Under the pieces are notes generated by a model. The model was not told the DNA's origin. It was given only the letters and a program-made list of their open reading frames with translations, and did no database searches. This document shows, piece by piece, positions 12,201-23,239 of a stretch of 64,000 nt of DNA (the stretch's first letter is position 1; each line of letters begins with the position of its first letter). This stretch comes from Metridium senile. Taxonomy: Eukaryota; Cnidaria; Anthozoa; Actiniaria; Metridiidae. The stretch spans positions 192,501 through 256,500 of the forward strand of contig OX459100.1 of the NCBI GenBank assembly GCA_949775045.1. The letters are read 5' to 3'. Made by a program: the position numbers and the translations under genes.

Positions 12201-15200
12201 AGTGAGTTACTTTAGTCTTGGGCTAAGCTTCAGTGAAATCATCTCCTTCCTTTTTGCTTTATCACGAAATTAAATTAAGTATTATAGTGTTTTGCATGCG
12301 CATTCTTACTGCGCATTTAGTTCAGGGTCCAATCCTTTGATAATTTTCCGCACATTTTCCCGGTTAACAACAAGTTGATAATCAACACGTAATTTTTGAT
12401 GGATTGATCTACATCCCAAGCAGCTCCCACTCCCACGTAATTAGTACGTTTACGTAGTTTAGTATTTAAAAGTACGCGGTGTTTTAAAAGTAGGAAATGG
12501 CCTGTTTAAAAGTAGGCGATTAACCACTTTAAAAGTAGGCGATCCTAAAAGTAGGATGTACCTTATGAGCCACCGTACTTACTTTATACGCGGAGTCCAT
12601 ATTATATTCTCTCCATTTAATCAAACGTTTGCAGGTTTATCTGTTGACCAAATATATGAGTTCCAGTGACGGATGTAATGAACTATTTCAATAAACATTG
12701 GTAGCTATAAAATACATAGGTATATCTACATATTTATAATATGGCTTAGATAGTACGTAAGCTCTGATTGGTTGATTCACTCAAAAAAGCTATGCTCTAT
12801 TTCACCGGTAGAGACATGGTTTTTGATTGACAGCTCACAATTTTAATAAGACTATTTCTGTAAGCTACTACATTTACTAAAAACGGTTATTAAAATGTAA
12901 AAAGACTTTCCATCTTATGACCTTTCTGTTAACCTATAAAACCCTAAAGCCTACGGTGCAATGACATGCAAATGCGACAAAAATCATAGACATGATTTTG
13001 AAAATACGCCGCCTTTAGACAAACTGTAAAGTTGGAAGTCAAACGTTGAATTTGATCAAAGCAAACAAAAACAAAAGGAACACAGCATTTCAAAGTAACA
13101 ATAATTTTTACTTCAGTTTATCCTTGAAATATGAAGATAATTTTTAAGATAATTTCATAGTGAAGAAGTGAGATTTTTTTGCGATTGAACTCGATTAATC
13201 TTGAACAAATACATGTTGAATTTATCGATAGCAAAATATTATATTTTGTTTTATAAAAACAAACAAACACACAATCAAGTACAGAATTATAAATGTGTTT
13301 TCTTGTTTTTTATTCTTATAAATAAACCACGTTTGAAAACACGCAATGTGAACAAAGACAAAAAGGCAGATTTACAATTATCTTTCAATTGTCTCGTCAA
13401 AATGAAAACAGAAACTGATCAACTTTAAACCTGCAAACGTTTGATTAAAAGTAAATATACATACTTTCCGCAGCCTAAGCAATCTTGTAGATGTGGTCTT
13501 TGTTCTTTTTAACTTGAAAACGTTGTACACAACAAGCTTGTCTTGTTCAAACTGTTTTTTTTTTTCTCAGTACTCTCAGTGAATAAATTGCTGTCAGTCG
13601 GCTCGGCTTTCACCACTCAAATAAAATTCAAATTCGCTTGAATTGCTCTATATATGTCAGTCTCATGCAAGAGTTCAGCTAAAGGTTTTTGTTTTTAGGC
13701 ACAGAAGTCAGCCAAAGCTATATTTTAACGGTTTTTCCAGTAAAATTCCTTCTTTTTAGCTAGCAAAAAAAAAAAAAACAGGAAGAAAGTGAACAGCACC
13801 TTGGTCCCTTTTGGTGAAGATTGCTCAATAGTACACTGATTGTGATTGGTTCATTGGGCACTGGTGTTAGTTTTGAGAATTATAATATTAATCAGCAAAT
13901 AAAACTATGTTTTTTACGGGAAAAACTGCATTGCTATATTATAAAAGCAATAGAAGCCAGTTCCTATGACTCTACCAGTGAAATAGAACACTTGGGATGT
14001 TGTTAGAAACACTCGAAAAAGTTATAAAATCACTCGCTTTCAGCTCGTGATTTTATATGTTTTCTCGTGTTTCTCCCAACATCCCGCGTATAGGAACTGG
14101 CTTCTATTGCTTAAATAGAGATAGAGGGTTTTTATGCTTTTATGACGTTTGTCTTTTATGTTGTATTTCAGAGGTAAAAAGCAAAAAGGTTCACGAGAGG
14201 CACACCAAAGAAACGATCGCTAAGAGACAACATGTCAACAATCCTTATATGCAGTACAAGATGTTTCTAAAACCTCGTATTCTACCACTGTCGGGCTTGT
14301 TACCAAAGCAGCCATTGACAAAAACAACACATAAACATGTTGGTAGTAAAGGAATTCCACTGTATCATGACAGCAATAAGTATTGTGACGATGCAGCCAA
14401 GAAAGGCAGCTTTAAGATCGATGATGGTGTTGTACAAGGTAAGCTATCACCGTCTTCATTGTACATCATACCAGTTTGTAATTCTATATTTGTTAAACAG
14501 GCTTTGGAACATATCAGATTGAAGGAGAACAAGTGAATATCGATTTAAGTATCAAAATATCAAATCAAGAATGCAAGCCACAAACAACGCCAGCCCCAGG
14601 AGGAGAGACCACGCCGGCCCCTGGAGTTGAGGCAGAGACCACAGCAGCTCCTGTAGAGGCAGAGACCACACCAGCCCCTGGAGGAGGGGGAGAGACCACT
14701 GCGGCTCCTGCAGCAGGAGGAGAGACCACTGCGGCTCCTGCAGCAGGAGGGGAGACCACGGCAGCTCCCGGATCAACCACTCCATCTTCAAGTTCCGGTA
14801 AGACTGAATATTTCATTTTTTTTTGTTTTAAATGATTCTCATATTTTGTTCTGAATTAACAGTATCTTATGTCAATTGTAGGATCAGATGTCGAGCAACA
14901 AGCCTTGGATTTACATAACAAGTTTCGAGCAGTCCATGATGCTCCTGCAATGACACTCAATGCCGAGATGTCCAAGTCAGCAGCCGACTATGCTGCCACA
15001 ATAGCAAACCTTGGAAGCCTTCAACATTCTGATAGCAGTGAAAGAGATAACGCCGGGGAAAACCTGTCTTATGGTTGTTCATCTTCTGCTGGGCAAACAC
15101 CAGAAGAAGCAGTTACAAACTGGTAATACTTGTTTTATTACAATTTATACTGTTTATTATTACTGCGGTTTTCGGCTCTTTTGAACTCTTTCATTCAAAT

Positions 15201-15956
15201 GGCCTTGTTTACCTTCCTGCAATCAAAACTACAAACTTTGCCGAGGAGATTATGACCCCTCGCACACAAAACCCAGAACCCTTAAAGGTTTCTGCCATTG
15301 TGCCTGTCAGCCATTTTGTTTGAATTTGGTTTTGATTTAGTGGATATCTCGGAAGACAACGTCATAGACAGCGCTTAGAGAAAAACGAGTTTTGAAACCA
15401 AACCTTAGACCTTTAATTGTTGCTTTGCTGCGATTTATTGCTGTTACGAGCGCAAACATGGAAGCCATGAAATTGTTGGTACCTAATAGTTTTAACTATA
15501 GTGTCTATTAGTCACTGTCAAAAAAAAGTAAAGTTGTAACAAAGTCTTTGTATTTGATGTTTCTGATTGAATGCAGTGCCTATAGACAGTCACTAATATA
15601 CTATTCAAATAGTGTATAACGTTTGGTATTCTAAAACATAATTAAAATAAAAATAAGTGACTTCTTTGAGCAATGTCGATATGTTGTTTTTCAGGTACAA
15701 TGAGGTATGTGACCCTGGATATACATTTGGATCAGAGAGTATGGGAGGTGCAGGACATTTTACACAAGTTGTTTGGAAAGATAGTGTGCAACTTGGTTTC
15801 GGTAAAGCTGACAGTGAAAAGGACGGCATGATATGCAGCTACTATGTTGGACGGTACAAGAATGCTGGTAACATGATCGGTGATTTTGCTACAAATGTCA
15901 CCAAAGGAAGTTTTGATACAAGCTATTGTAACACAATTAAAAAAAAAAGTCTGTAG
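9226..15956 (+). CDS. CAP-4: mosaic secreted CAP protein
   Basis: Exons 9226-9280, 14172-14438, 14501-14797, 14882-15122 and 15695-15956 (TAG), 373 aa; intron phases 1, 1, 1, 2. The leader MIKLVLGIYIIVFFLHPMG is a clear signal peptide. Exon 2 gives a Lys/His-rich segment then CDDAAKKGSFKIDDGVVQG; exon 3 continues FGTYQI...VNIDLSIKIS and a TTPAPG linker. Sequence at 14100-14590 matches CAP-6 (about 26020-26490) almost base for base, while about 14640-16024 matches CAP-3 (about 6380-7729), so the gene is chimeric with the junction in the linker repeat. The CAP domain is identical to CAP-3 in its first exon, but SVELGFG has become SVQLGFG, replacing a tetrad Glu. Intron 1 is about 4.9 kb because of nested insertions absent from CAP-5. 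AATAAA lies near 15980. Confidence 0.85.
9416..12588. mobile_element. Composite foldback insertion in CAP-4 intron 1
   Basis: Compared with CAP-5 intron 1 (around 17402-17420) this block is extra DNA. Its core, 9836-12574, has outer inverted ends (GGTGGCCCATAAGG left, CCTTATGAGCCACC right) next to arrays of CGCCTACTTTTAAAA in opposite orientations. An inner inverted pair, 10320-10545 and 11745-12172, carries CATCGCTGTC and GACAGCGATG ends with purine-rich GAAAGT-type runs. A likely captured coding fragment lies at 10557-10923. Confidence 0.7.
10557..10923 (+). pseudogene. Captured coding fragment inside foldback element
   Basis: Two overlapping open frames appear to be one frameshifted sequence. 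The first ends REYVPFTEHEDRTYD; the second continues TIDNIKDACQKHYKSMIGKG and CDVLAGG. The shift falls between about 10723 and 10815. Protein-like composition in an otherwise low-complexity element suggests a host or transposon gene piece. I do not recognise the family, and no complete domain is present. Confidence 0.4.
13943..14112. mobile_element. Foldback element in CAP-4 intron 1
   Basis: Inverted arms begin AAGCAATAGAAGCCAGTTCCTA and end in its complement TAGGAACTGGCTTC. An inner inverted pair includes CTCGAAAAAGTTATAAAATC. It lies about 60 bp before the exon 2 acceptor at 14171. Confidence 0.7.
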
Positions 15957-16383
15957 CAGATATTGATTATCAATCAGTGTTTCAATAAAGGTATTTTAAA
16001 TATCAAAGTTGTATTTTTTGTAACTCGTCATTGATAACCAAAGTGAACTATGAATATCACAACTTCTCGAAGACCGAAGTGCATAATGTCAGTTTATTAG
16101 CAGTGATGGCAACTGTGGTCAGCGTAGCTATCAGAACCAACGGTTAGAATTTAGGCTTGAAATCTTTCGTTAATTACAATAATTTCTTCAAACCATGAAA
16201 ACCTGGTTTAACTATACTATAAAGCTACGCCCATCGAGTAACAAGCACCTAAAAATATTCCCATTTGATAAATAGCCCTCTCGATAGGTAATGAAATGAA
16301 AATAATGGAATTTAACTTTACTGACTTTACGAACTCTATCTCTTTGTGCCACGTGCTTACTCCGACGAACGGCTACAATTACC

Positions 16384-16637
16384 GTACACCTATTTCATAA
16401 AACGTTGTCAGAAGGAGATCTGAATCTGTAAACTGAGACCAAAATGAATTCTGGGGTACGGCAGTTTTTTCTCATTAAAACTTCGTTTTCGTACACTTTC
16501 TGGCTTCGGCAGTATGGCGATGGTGAACATAAATCTGAAGGTGCTAAGCGCAAAAAAAAAGGTCCAATTCGATCATTTCGGTCTCAGATTGCATATGCAG
16601 ATTTCCTTCTGACAACGTTTTTTGAAATAGGTGTATA
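16384..16637. mobile_element. TIR element, family B
   Basis: Bounded by GTACACCTATTTCAT on the left and TTTGAAATAGGTGTATA on the right, with inner arms containing ACGTTGTCAGAAGGAGATCTG and its imperfect complement. Same termini as 4359-4622. Confidence 0.75.
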
Positions 16638-16642
16638 TCAGA

Positions 16643-16945
16643 TACTGCTATACTATACTAGTTTACTCGCTAGTTTCCATTTAAACATCAGTTAACTGCA
16701 ATACTATACTAGTTTACTCACTAGTTTCCATTTAAACATCAGTTAACTGCAATACTATACTAGTTTACTCACTAGTTTCCATTTAAACATCAGTTAACTG
16801 CTATACTATACTAGTTTACTCGCTAGTTTCCATTTAAACATCAGTTAACTGCTATACTATACTAGTTTACTCGCTAGTTTCCATTTAAACATCAGTTAAC
16901 TGCTATACTATACTAGTTTACTCACTAGTTTCCATTTAAACATCA
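16643..16945. repeat. 51-bp minisatellite, about six copies
   Basis: The unit contains CTATACTATACTAGTTTACT, CGCTAGTTTCC and ATTTAAACATCAGTTAACTG. The same unit forms an array at 24590-24830, and its CTAGTTTACTCGCTAGTTTCC core recurs at 28760-28890 and 49495-49705. Confidence 0.85.
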
Positions 16946-17086
16946 ATAAGTCTCATGTTTTTACAGTGCCGCTAATTTTATTTAATTACCTACCGTATAT
17001 ATTACAGACCATCGCAGGCTATCACTAGTTTACTTGCTAGTTTTTATAACTAGTATATATAGCTAGTAACCTATATGATATATGTT

Positions 17087-17251
17087 CTAAATAATATATT
17101 ATCATCGGACATAACGTAAAGATTCTTAGCAAGAAACACAACTAATCTACCAATTAGATCTTCTTTTAAATTTCTTAATTTCTTTTAAAGTTTCAACCTG
17201 ATTAAGACAGCTAGTACACGGATATATTGTGGACTAAGATAAGACACCATC
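17087..17251 (+). promoter_or_regulatory. Conserved 5' flank of CAP-5
   Basis: Second copy of the ~165-bp flank described at 9060-9225, ending at the CAP-5 start codon. Confidence 0.65.
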
Positions 17252-20200
17252 ATGATCAAGGTTGTACTTGGTATATATATCATTGTGTTTTTTCTACATC
17301 CAATGGGTATGTATAATCCTTAAAATACTAAACTGACATTTATCTAATATAATATCGTTTCAAATGATCGCAATATATTTAGCTAAGCTTATTTATTGTT
17401 CTAAAACCATCTCTTACTTATACGAGTCCACACTATATTCTTCCCATTTATCTGTCTGTAAAACCTGCCTGCATTTATGTCATTTTACAACTACTCAGCG
17501 TTGATTTATCAATATAGGATTGCCAGAACAATCTATTTCACTAACTCTTTGAATTACTAAATATATTATAAGTATGAAATGATTAATGTTTTTTTATGTT
17601 GTATTTCAGAGGTAGAAAGTACAAATGTCACTTCTGGGGGAAGTAGTAAGTCATACAACATTGATGTAATTAAACTATTCTCGTGTCTTACTAACTAATA
17701 ATGTATATTTTAGATGTTTCTGCCTTTCAACAAGAAGCACTCCTGGCTCACAATTATTTTCGAGCCCGCCATAATGCTCCTGCTATGACTCTTGACCAGA
17801 AAATGAGTACATCAGCCGCTGAATGGGCCAAATATCTGGGTGAAAATGACCTCTTCGAACATTCCCCTGGTGACAAAAGAGAAAATCAAGGAGAAAACAT
17901 TGCTGCATGGTGTGATGCTCAGGGAGAAACAGCAACATCGGTAACTAAACGATGGTAAGAATACTACATTGATCGCTGTCTTCAATATCAAATAGTACTT
18001 GAACGTTTGTTTATTCACACACACATTAAGTACAATATGATACACTGAATTGCGAAATATATATGCTATTTGTGTGGTAACCTGAGTATCAGGCTCTAGG
18101 GGAGGGGGGAAGGAGAGAAAGAAGGGAGAGAGGGAAGAAAAGGAGAGCCTGACACGAAACGCGATTTAAGCCATTCCGCCCCCTCGCTTGACCCACAGCA
18201 TGATATCACATAGGAGCCAATCAAAATCGCTTCCGGTTGTCATGTCGTCATGTCAAAACACGAGCAGCAATGTCGCTATAAATGAAACAACAATGTTATG
18301 AATTTAAACACGGCTTTAATGCAAACATTTACTGAATAAAATAATCTCATGCTAGTTATAAAACTGAAGGCTGAAATATTAAATCTACAAGCTTAACTTT
18401 ACACTGAAATATATACTCAGAATCAGGCAGAAGGCTGAATTTAATACACAAACAAATCAAGTACTAGAAAATTTACGTCTTGAAGACTTCCCGACTTCAA
18501 AGCCTGACTCTATTTGTGCGATAACCATCGTTCTGCGCTACCGAAGACAATCTCGATCTAGCTCCTCGATGTTTTTAGCCTCCATCTCGTCCATGTCTTC
18601 TAGTGTAGCGGCTTTAATGCTGCTACCACACAATCGTTTAGTCTGTTGTTTTCGAATCAGTTCACGACAATGATTTTCATTGACTTCGTTAATTTCCCCT
18701 GTCTTTTGACTTGTTTCACCTGCAGGAAATCGAATCGGGAGATAAACTTTTGGCGCGAAAATTTATGGCGATTGTCTTTCAGGGAGTGGAGCCCATTATA
18801 CACGACCTTTGACATATAGTCACGAATGTTCTCAAAATACTGATAACGAAGATATTAAAACAAAAACATATCAAAGAGTTGAAGTTTCTAACCAAACATT
18901 GTAAAATACAATGTAAAATACAAACGTTGTAAAATACACCTAAGAACAAACTTTAAAAGCGCTATAAGGAAAATACTTAGTCGGGGAACCACGGACGCGG
19001 TGTCAACAGCTCTGAAGAATCTAGAACACCAAACAATTAGCTTTCTTTCTCCATCAGAACTGCAGAATATATACATGCAGAAAATGAGGACAATTTTGTA
19101 TTCCAGTAACTTCTAAATACAAGAAATTCTTCGACAAAAACTACTACAAATTGTTTAGATTTAGCTCAGTTGTGATTTGAGCTCTCTGCACAACACCTAA
19201 AGGTATTTGACTTGGGTGAATGATTGACAAGCATGAAGGAGGAATGCTTCGTGATTGGAGGGATTTTGATACGTTATAAGCCACGCCTCCGGTTGAAAAA
19301 CCAACCGGTAAATTTGGCGCACTGCAAGTAGGAAAAGTCCCTTGTGCTGGGGGGCTAAAAGGGACTTTGTGAAAGTCTACCTCGATCGCTTCGATCGCGT
19401 ATTAGTTCGCCTCTAGAGTTTCACTTCCGTTCTATTGTTCAATGGACCAATCAGAAAAACATTCATATTCTGAATGTGTGACACAGGAAAAAACGGCTTT
19501 TGTGTCAGGCCCTCCTTTTCCCTCTTCTCTCTCCCCCAGTCCCTCCCCGCCCCCTCCCCAAGGGCCTGATACTCAGGTTATTTGTGTGGCTGTCGAGAGA
19601 GTACAAAACTATCGACAGCCACCACGGCGACTCTATTTACAATATAAAAATATTTGCCTTATCTATAATTTTAGTATAATCAGTTCGGTTCATTACCATT
19701 TTTGATAATACGGTGACGTCATTAAATTGCCGCGTAACCATATCATTCAGGGCCTTCGTTTTTAGCCCTCTTTTCAACCAAGTCCCTACCCACAGTTCTT
19801 TGCCATTATTCTATTCTACGTTAACAAAGGATTCTATTGTTGTGTTGATTCCCAAGAGACATGGCCGATAGCCTGAGATATTCAAATTTTACTCTCGAAG
19901 TACTAGCTTTTCACGGCTTTTTTCATAACATTCCAATCATACTTCACAACATTTTACAAAAAACGGCATTTTAAAACGATTATTTACGTGACTACGAGAA
20001 AATATTTGAGTTTTTTTGTCACTCCGTCATAGTTTTGTTTCGATGCCAGGCGAAAAGTTAATGTGCCCGGCGGTTTACTTTTTGGTTGTGGTATTTGCTT
20101 GACAGCCGCCATGACGTGAGCCGTATGTATCGACACGCAAAAATAGTCCTTCAAAATCATTGTCGCGTTGAGGTATGCGCACCGGCAAAAATTGATCACT

Positions 20201-22287
20201 TCTTTAAAAATCAATTTTTAGAGGGAACATTTACTTATACAATGTAATTCATAAAAGTTATTTTTTTATCATATATTCAAACTTATGACCTCCAAAAAGC
20301 AAGCTAAAGATCGCATGTTTTGAGTGAATCTGTCTGAATGTTGACACTAATCCGTTCACACCTATATGTGCATAGTCAGGAACAGTTTTCTAAAATATTC
20401 CTATCAAAACATCGATTTTTCACGGATCTTTATAACCTGAAATGATTGTTAATTTCTCAGTTTCAAGCCTATTCAAGTTTGTTTACATCTAATCAGGGGG
20501 CGTCACACAAGTCACACACCAACCGACACAGGAAGCCCATAGTAAAGACGCATTTTCCTGAATTTAAGGTCTGCAATACATCAAACCAGCGGTTTGGCGG
20601 ATGATACAGTAGTTTGCCGTATTTGGAGTCAAAGTTTGCGTTTTTCAAGCGATCAATTATCACAAAATAGAATTTCATTTAACATATATGCTCACATAAA
20701 CACGTTTTTCTCATGATTTGGTTAGAATATTTGCATGAAACTTGCATGTACAAACAAAGAACGTTGAAGAATCGTACGGGAGTACTTGGCGTTATGCGTT
20801 AATAAGTTACCTGCTCTGAAACTTCCAAAATATTCAAAAGGCTGTAATTTTACAAAAATAATACTTATCAGAAAGTACTCCCGTACGTTTCTGTGTTATA
20901 TGGCTATAAAAAGATTGCATCTTCAAATATTCATTTCTTTGAACCATGTTCAAGAAAAACGAGAACAATTCAAAAATAGCACGTTGGCGTTTTAATTAAA
21001 TTAACACCTCCAGCTGTCAAAATCATCAAATAAAAGTCAGCAAAATGTTCCTCAGTAATTGGTCATTGTAAGTACCTAGAGAGGTTTGGTTTAGCTTGAA
21101 GCAACATGTCCTATAATTTGGTCCAAAATGACCCAAAATTCGACGAATATTCTATATCTCGATTCAAAGTTTTGACTATTATTGATGGAACCGAAGGATG
21201 GGGGAGAATTGGAGAGTTATGAACAATAGTTTTCGTGTCTGTATTAAGGATAGAAAGAATGCCAACAAGACTTCTAAAATATAAACATCGAGGACTGAGG
21301 AAAGCAGCGATAAATTCCCTATACTTTCTATAGTGAACACAGGTTGTTTGGCTATCAATCCATACCAAATTCTTCGAGCCAGCGCGCGGTACTGAGCCGT
21401 GAGCCCTCCAGTACCTCAATAAAACGACTACGAAAAACGCCATTTTATCCGTGAGCATGCAATCCGAAAAAGAAAAGCCGTTGAACGCGCGGTATGGCCT
21501 GAGAACGATTGCAAATTTAACCCTAACTGGGAGGGTGTCAGTGAAATAACATCGTCAGGGAACAACGGACCCCTACCCGGTGGGAGTGAAATTTTAGCCG
21601 CCTTTTGTACTTTCCCACCAATCAACAGTGGATTTAATAGCAGGGGAAACGCTTCATATTTAATCGTGGGAAATACATAAGTTCAAATATGGCGACCTGC
21701 TATTGTTCTTGACTGACGAAGGCTAGGCTAGCCTCGTGTTCATGATGGAAATATAATGGAGTTTTCACATGAATGAGAAGGTAGTGAGTCAAGAACAATT
21801 GTTATTCAACAAAAGCATCTAAAATGTAAACAAATTGTGTTTTCTGAGCTGATTGATCGTTGCCATATTCACGACTTGGTTCCTTCCTGTGATTGGCTGG
21901 CTTCTGTGTTTACAAAATATTATCAAAAATGGTAATGAACCGAACAGATAATGATGATATATAAATAATGTAGGACCAACAATAACTAACATTATATGTA
22001 TTTGCTTTCTAAGGTATGACGAGGTATGTGATCCTGGCTACGATTTCAGCAGTAACGTTATGGACTGGGGAGCAGGGCATTTTACACAAGTCGTATGGAT
22101 AGCGTCCACTAAACTGGGTATTGGATATTATGACAAGACACGTGACGATGGCTGGGTTTGTAGGACGATAGTAGCACGATACAGGGAGCCCGGTAATGGC
22201 GGAGGCCAGTTCTTAGAGAACGTCAAACAAGGATCATTTGATGCAAATATTCATTGTAGTAGTAGTTCTTCTAAACGAAACCATTAA
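17252..22287 (+). CDS. CAP-5: short secreted CAP protein without linker
   Basis: Exons 17252-17306, 17610-17645, 17714-17954 and 22014-22287 (TAA), 201 aa; intron phases 1, 1, 2. The leader is almost that of CAP-4 and CAP-6. Exon 2 is only 36 nt and encodes EVESTNVTSGGS: its start resembles the first codons of CAP-4/CAP-6 exon 2 and its end resembles intron sequence beyond CAP-6 exon 3, so the beta-rich module and the linker were lost by deletion. The CAP domain has AHNYFR, GENIAAW and GHFTQVVW, but the second Glu is Lys (STKLGIG). The C-terminus is Ser-rich (CSSSSSKRNH). Intron 3 is about 4.06 kb because two DNA elements sit in it. The exon 2 donor could also be six bases earlier. Confidence 0.82.
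18078..19580. mobile_element. 1503-bp non-autonomous DNA transposon with 9-bp target duplication
   Basis: Termini TAACCTGAGTATCAGGC (left) and GCCTGATACTCAGGTTA (right) are perfect 17-bp inverted repeats, followed inward by purine-rich versus pyrimidine-rich arms of about 80 more bases. Both sides carry the exact 9-bp direct repeat TTTGTGTGG (18069-18077 and 19581-19589). The matching point of CAP-6 intron 4 (about 28068-28080) lacks the element. No transposase frame is seen. A 9-bp duplication would suit a Mutator-like or Academ-like mobiliser. Confidence 0.9.
19683..21945. mobile_element. ~2.26-kb TIR element in CAP-5 intron 3
   Basis: Left end GTTCGGTTCATTACCATTTT and right end AAAATGGTAATGAACCGAAC are inverted repeats of about 28 bp. 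The block is absent from the equivalent intron of CAP-6. No clear target duplication and no recognisable transposase; short open frames inside look random. Confidence 0.65.
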
Positions 22288-23239
22288 TTAAGTCTTGTAA
22301 ATGTCAAGTTACCAATTAAAGGCATTGATTGAATAAATGACAAGCAAACAAAATTGATGATGATATATATATATATATAATTAAGTGTATGGTCAGACTG
22401 ATAAACCTAGACACTTTCGGAAAAAAAATAGTTCAATTCATTCTTAATAGAATATTAAAGTTGTCCTTCAGTAGCATATTGTGGGTATAATAAGAGAAGT
22501 TTTGAGGCCATGTACTACTGTGATTTACTATTTTTTTAATCTTAAGCTTTCGTCGGACACCGACATCATCAGAAGATAGAGAAAGATTATACTAAATTTA
22601 GTATAATCTTTCTCTATCTTCTGATGATGTCGGTGTCCGACGAAAGCTTACAGCGGTTCTCAGTCACACGTGCACCGCTCGCATAAAAAGCACCGCTATA
22701 AAACGTGAAGTTGGTGGACGTCAATCAAACTGTGTTTACAAAAGGCATGGTGTTTTTACTTCAGTCGGGCTGTGAAACATGTCTGAATCCGACAAAGAGG
22801 TTGTTGTAGGAATTCAGACATGTTTTGCAACCCGACTGAAGTAAAAACACCATGCGTCTTGTAAACACAGTTTGATGGACGTCCACCAACTTCACGTTTT
22901 ATAGCGGTGCTTTTTATGCGAGCGGTGCACGTGTGACTGAGAACTGCTGTAAGATTAAAAAAATAGTAAATCACAGTAGTACATGGCCTCAAAACTTCTC
23001 TTATTATACCCACAATAATTCATGAGTGAAATTTAATAGATGCAAATTGCTTTTCACGGTGACAAATAAAGACCAATGATATGAAAAACACCAACATAAA
23101 CATAACACCATTTTGACATTCTAGTTGGTGGTGTGACTTGAATTGTCGTATTTCATAATACCCAACAAAGTCGCCTTTTTATTGCCTTTTTCTACTAATT
23201 GATGAAGTAGATTATATTAATTAATAGTACGATTGATAT
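22288..23239. other. CAP-5/pseudogene spacer with nested palindromes
   Basis: A compound foldback (22478-23020) is followed by about 200 bp (23025-23262) that also occurs in the same orientation downstream of CAP-6 (29514-29745), showing that CAP-5 and CAP-6 were duplicated with their 3' flanks. Confidence 0.6.
22478..23020. mobile_element. Triple-nested foldback element
   Basis: The outer arms, 22478-22545 and 22947-23020, share GTATAATAAGAGAAGTTTTG and its complement. Inside are two further palindromes: 22547-22648, almost perfect with its axis near 22598, and 22650-22945, whose arms include CAGTCACACGTGCACCGCTC and GAGCGGTGCACGTGTGACTG. A fragment of the outer arm recurs at 52608-52640. 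Confidence 0.85.

Larger units (their letters stand above)
15957..17086. other. CAP-4/CAP-5 spacer
   Basis: Homology with CAP-3 ends near 16024. The rest is a family B TIR element (16384-16637), a 51-bp tandem array (16643-16945) and AT-rich DNA. No gene is supported. Confidence 0.55.

Noticed and set aside
21111..21458. Minus-strand 115-codon open frame
   Set aside because: It lies in a non-autonomous element, shows no recognisable motif and has unremarkable composition.
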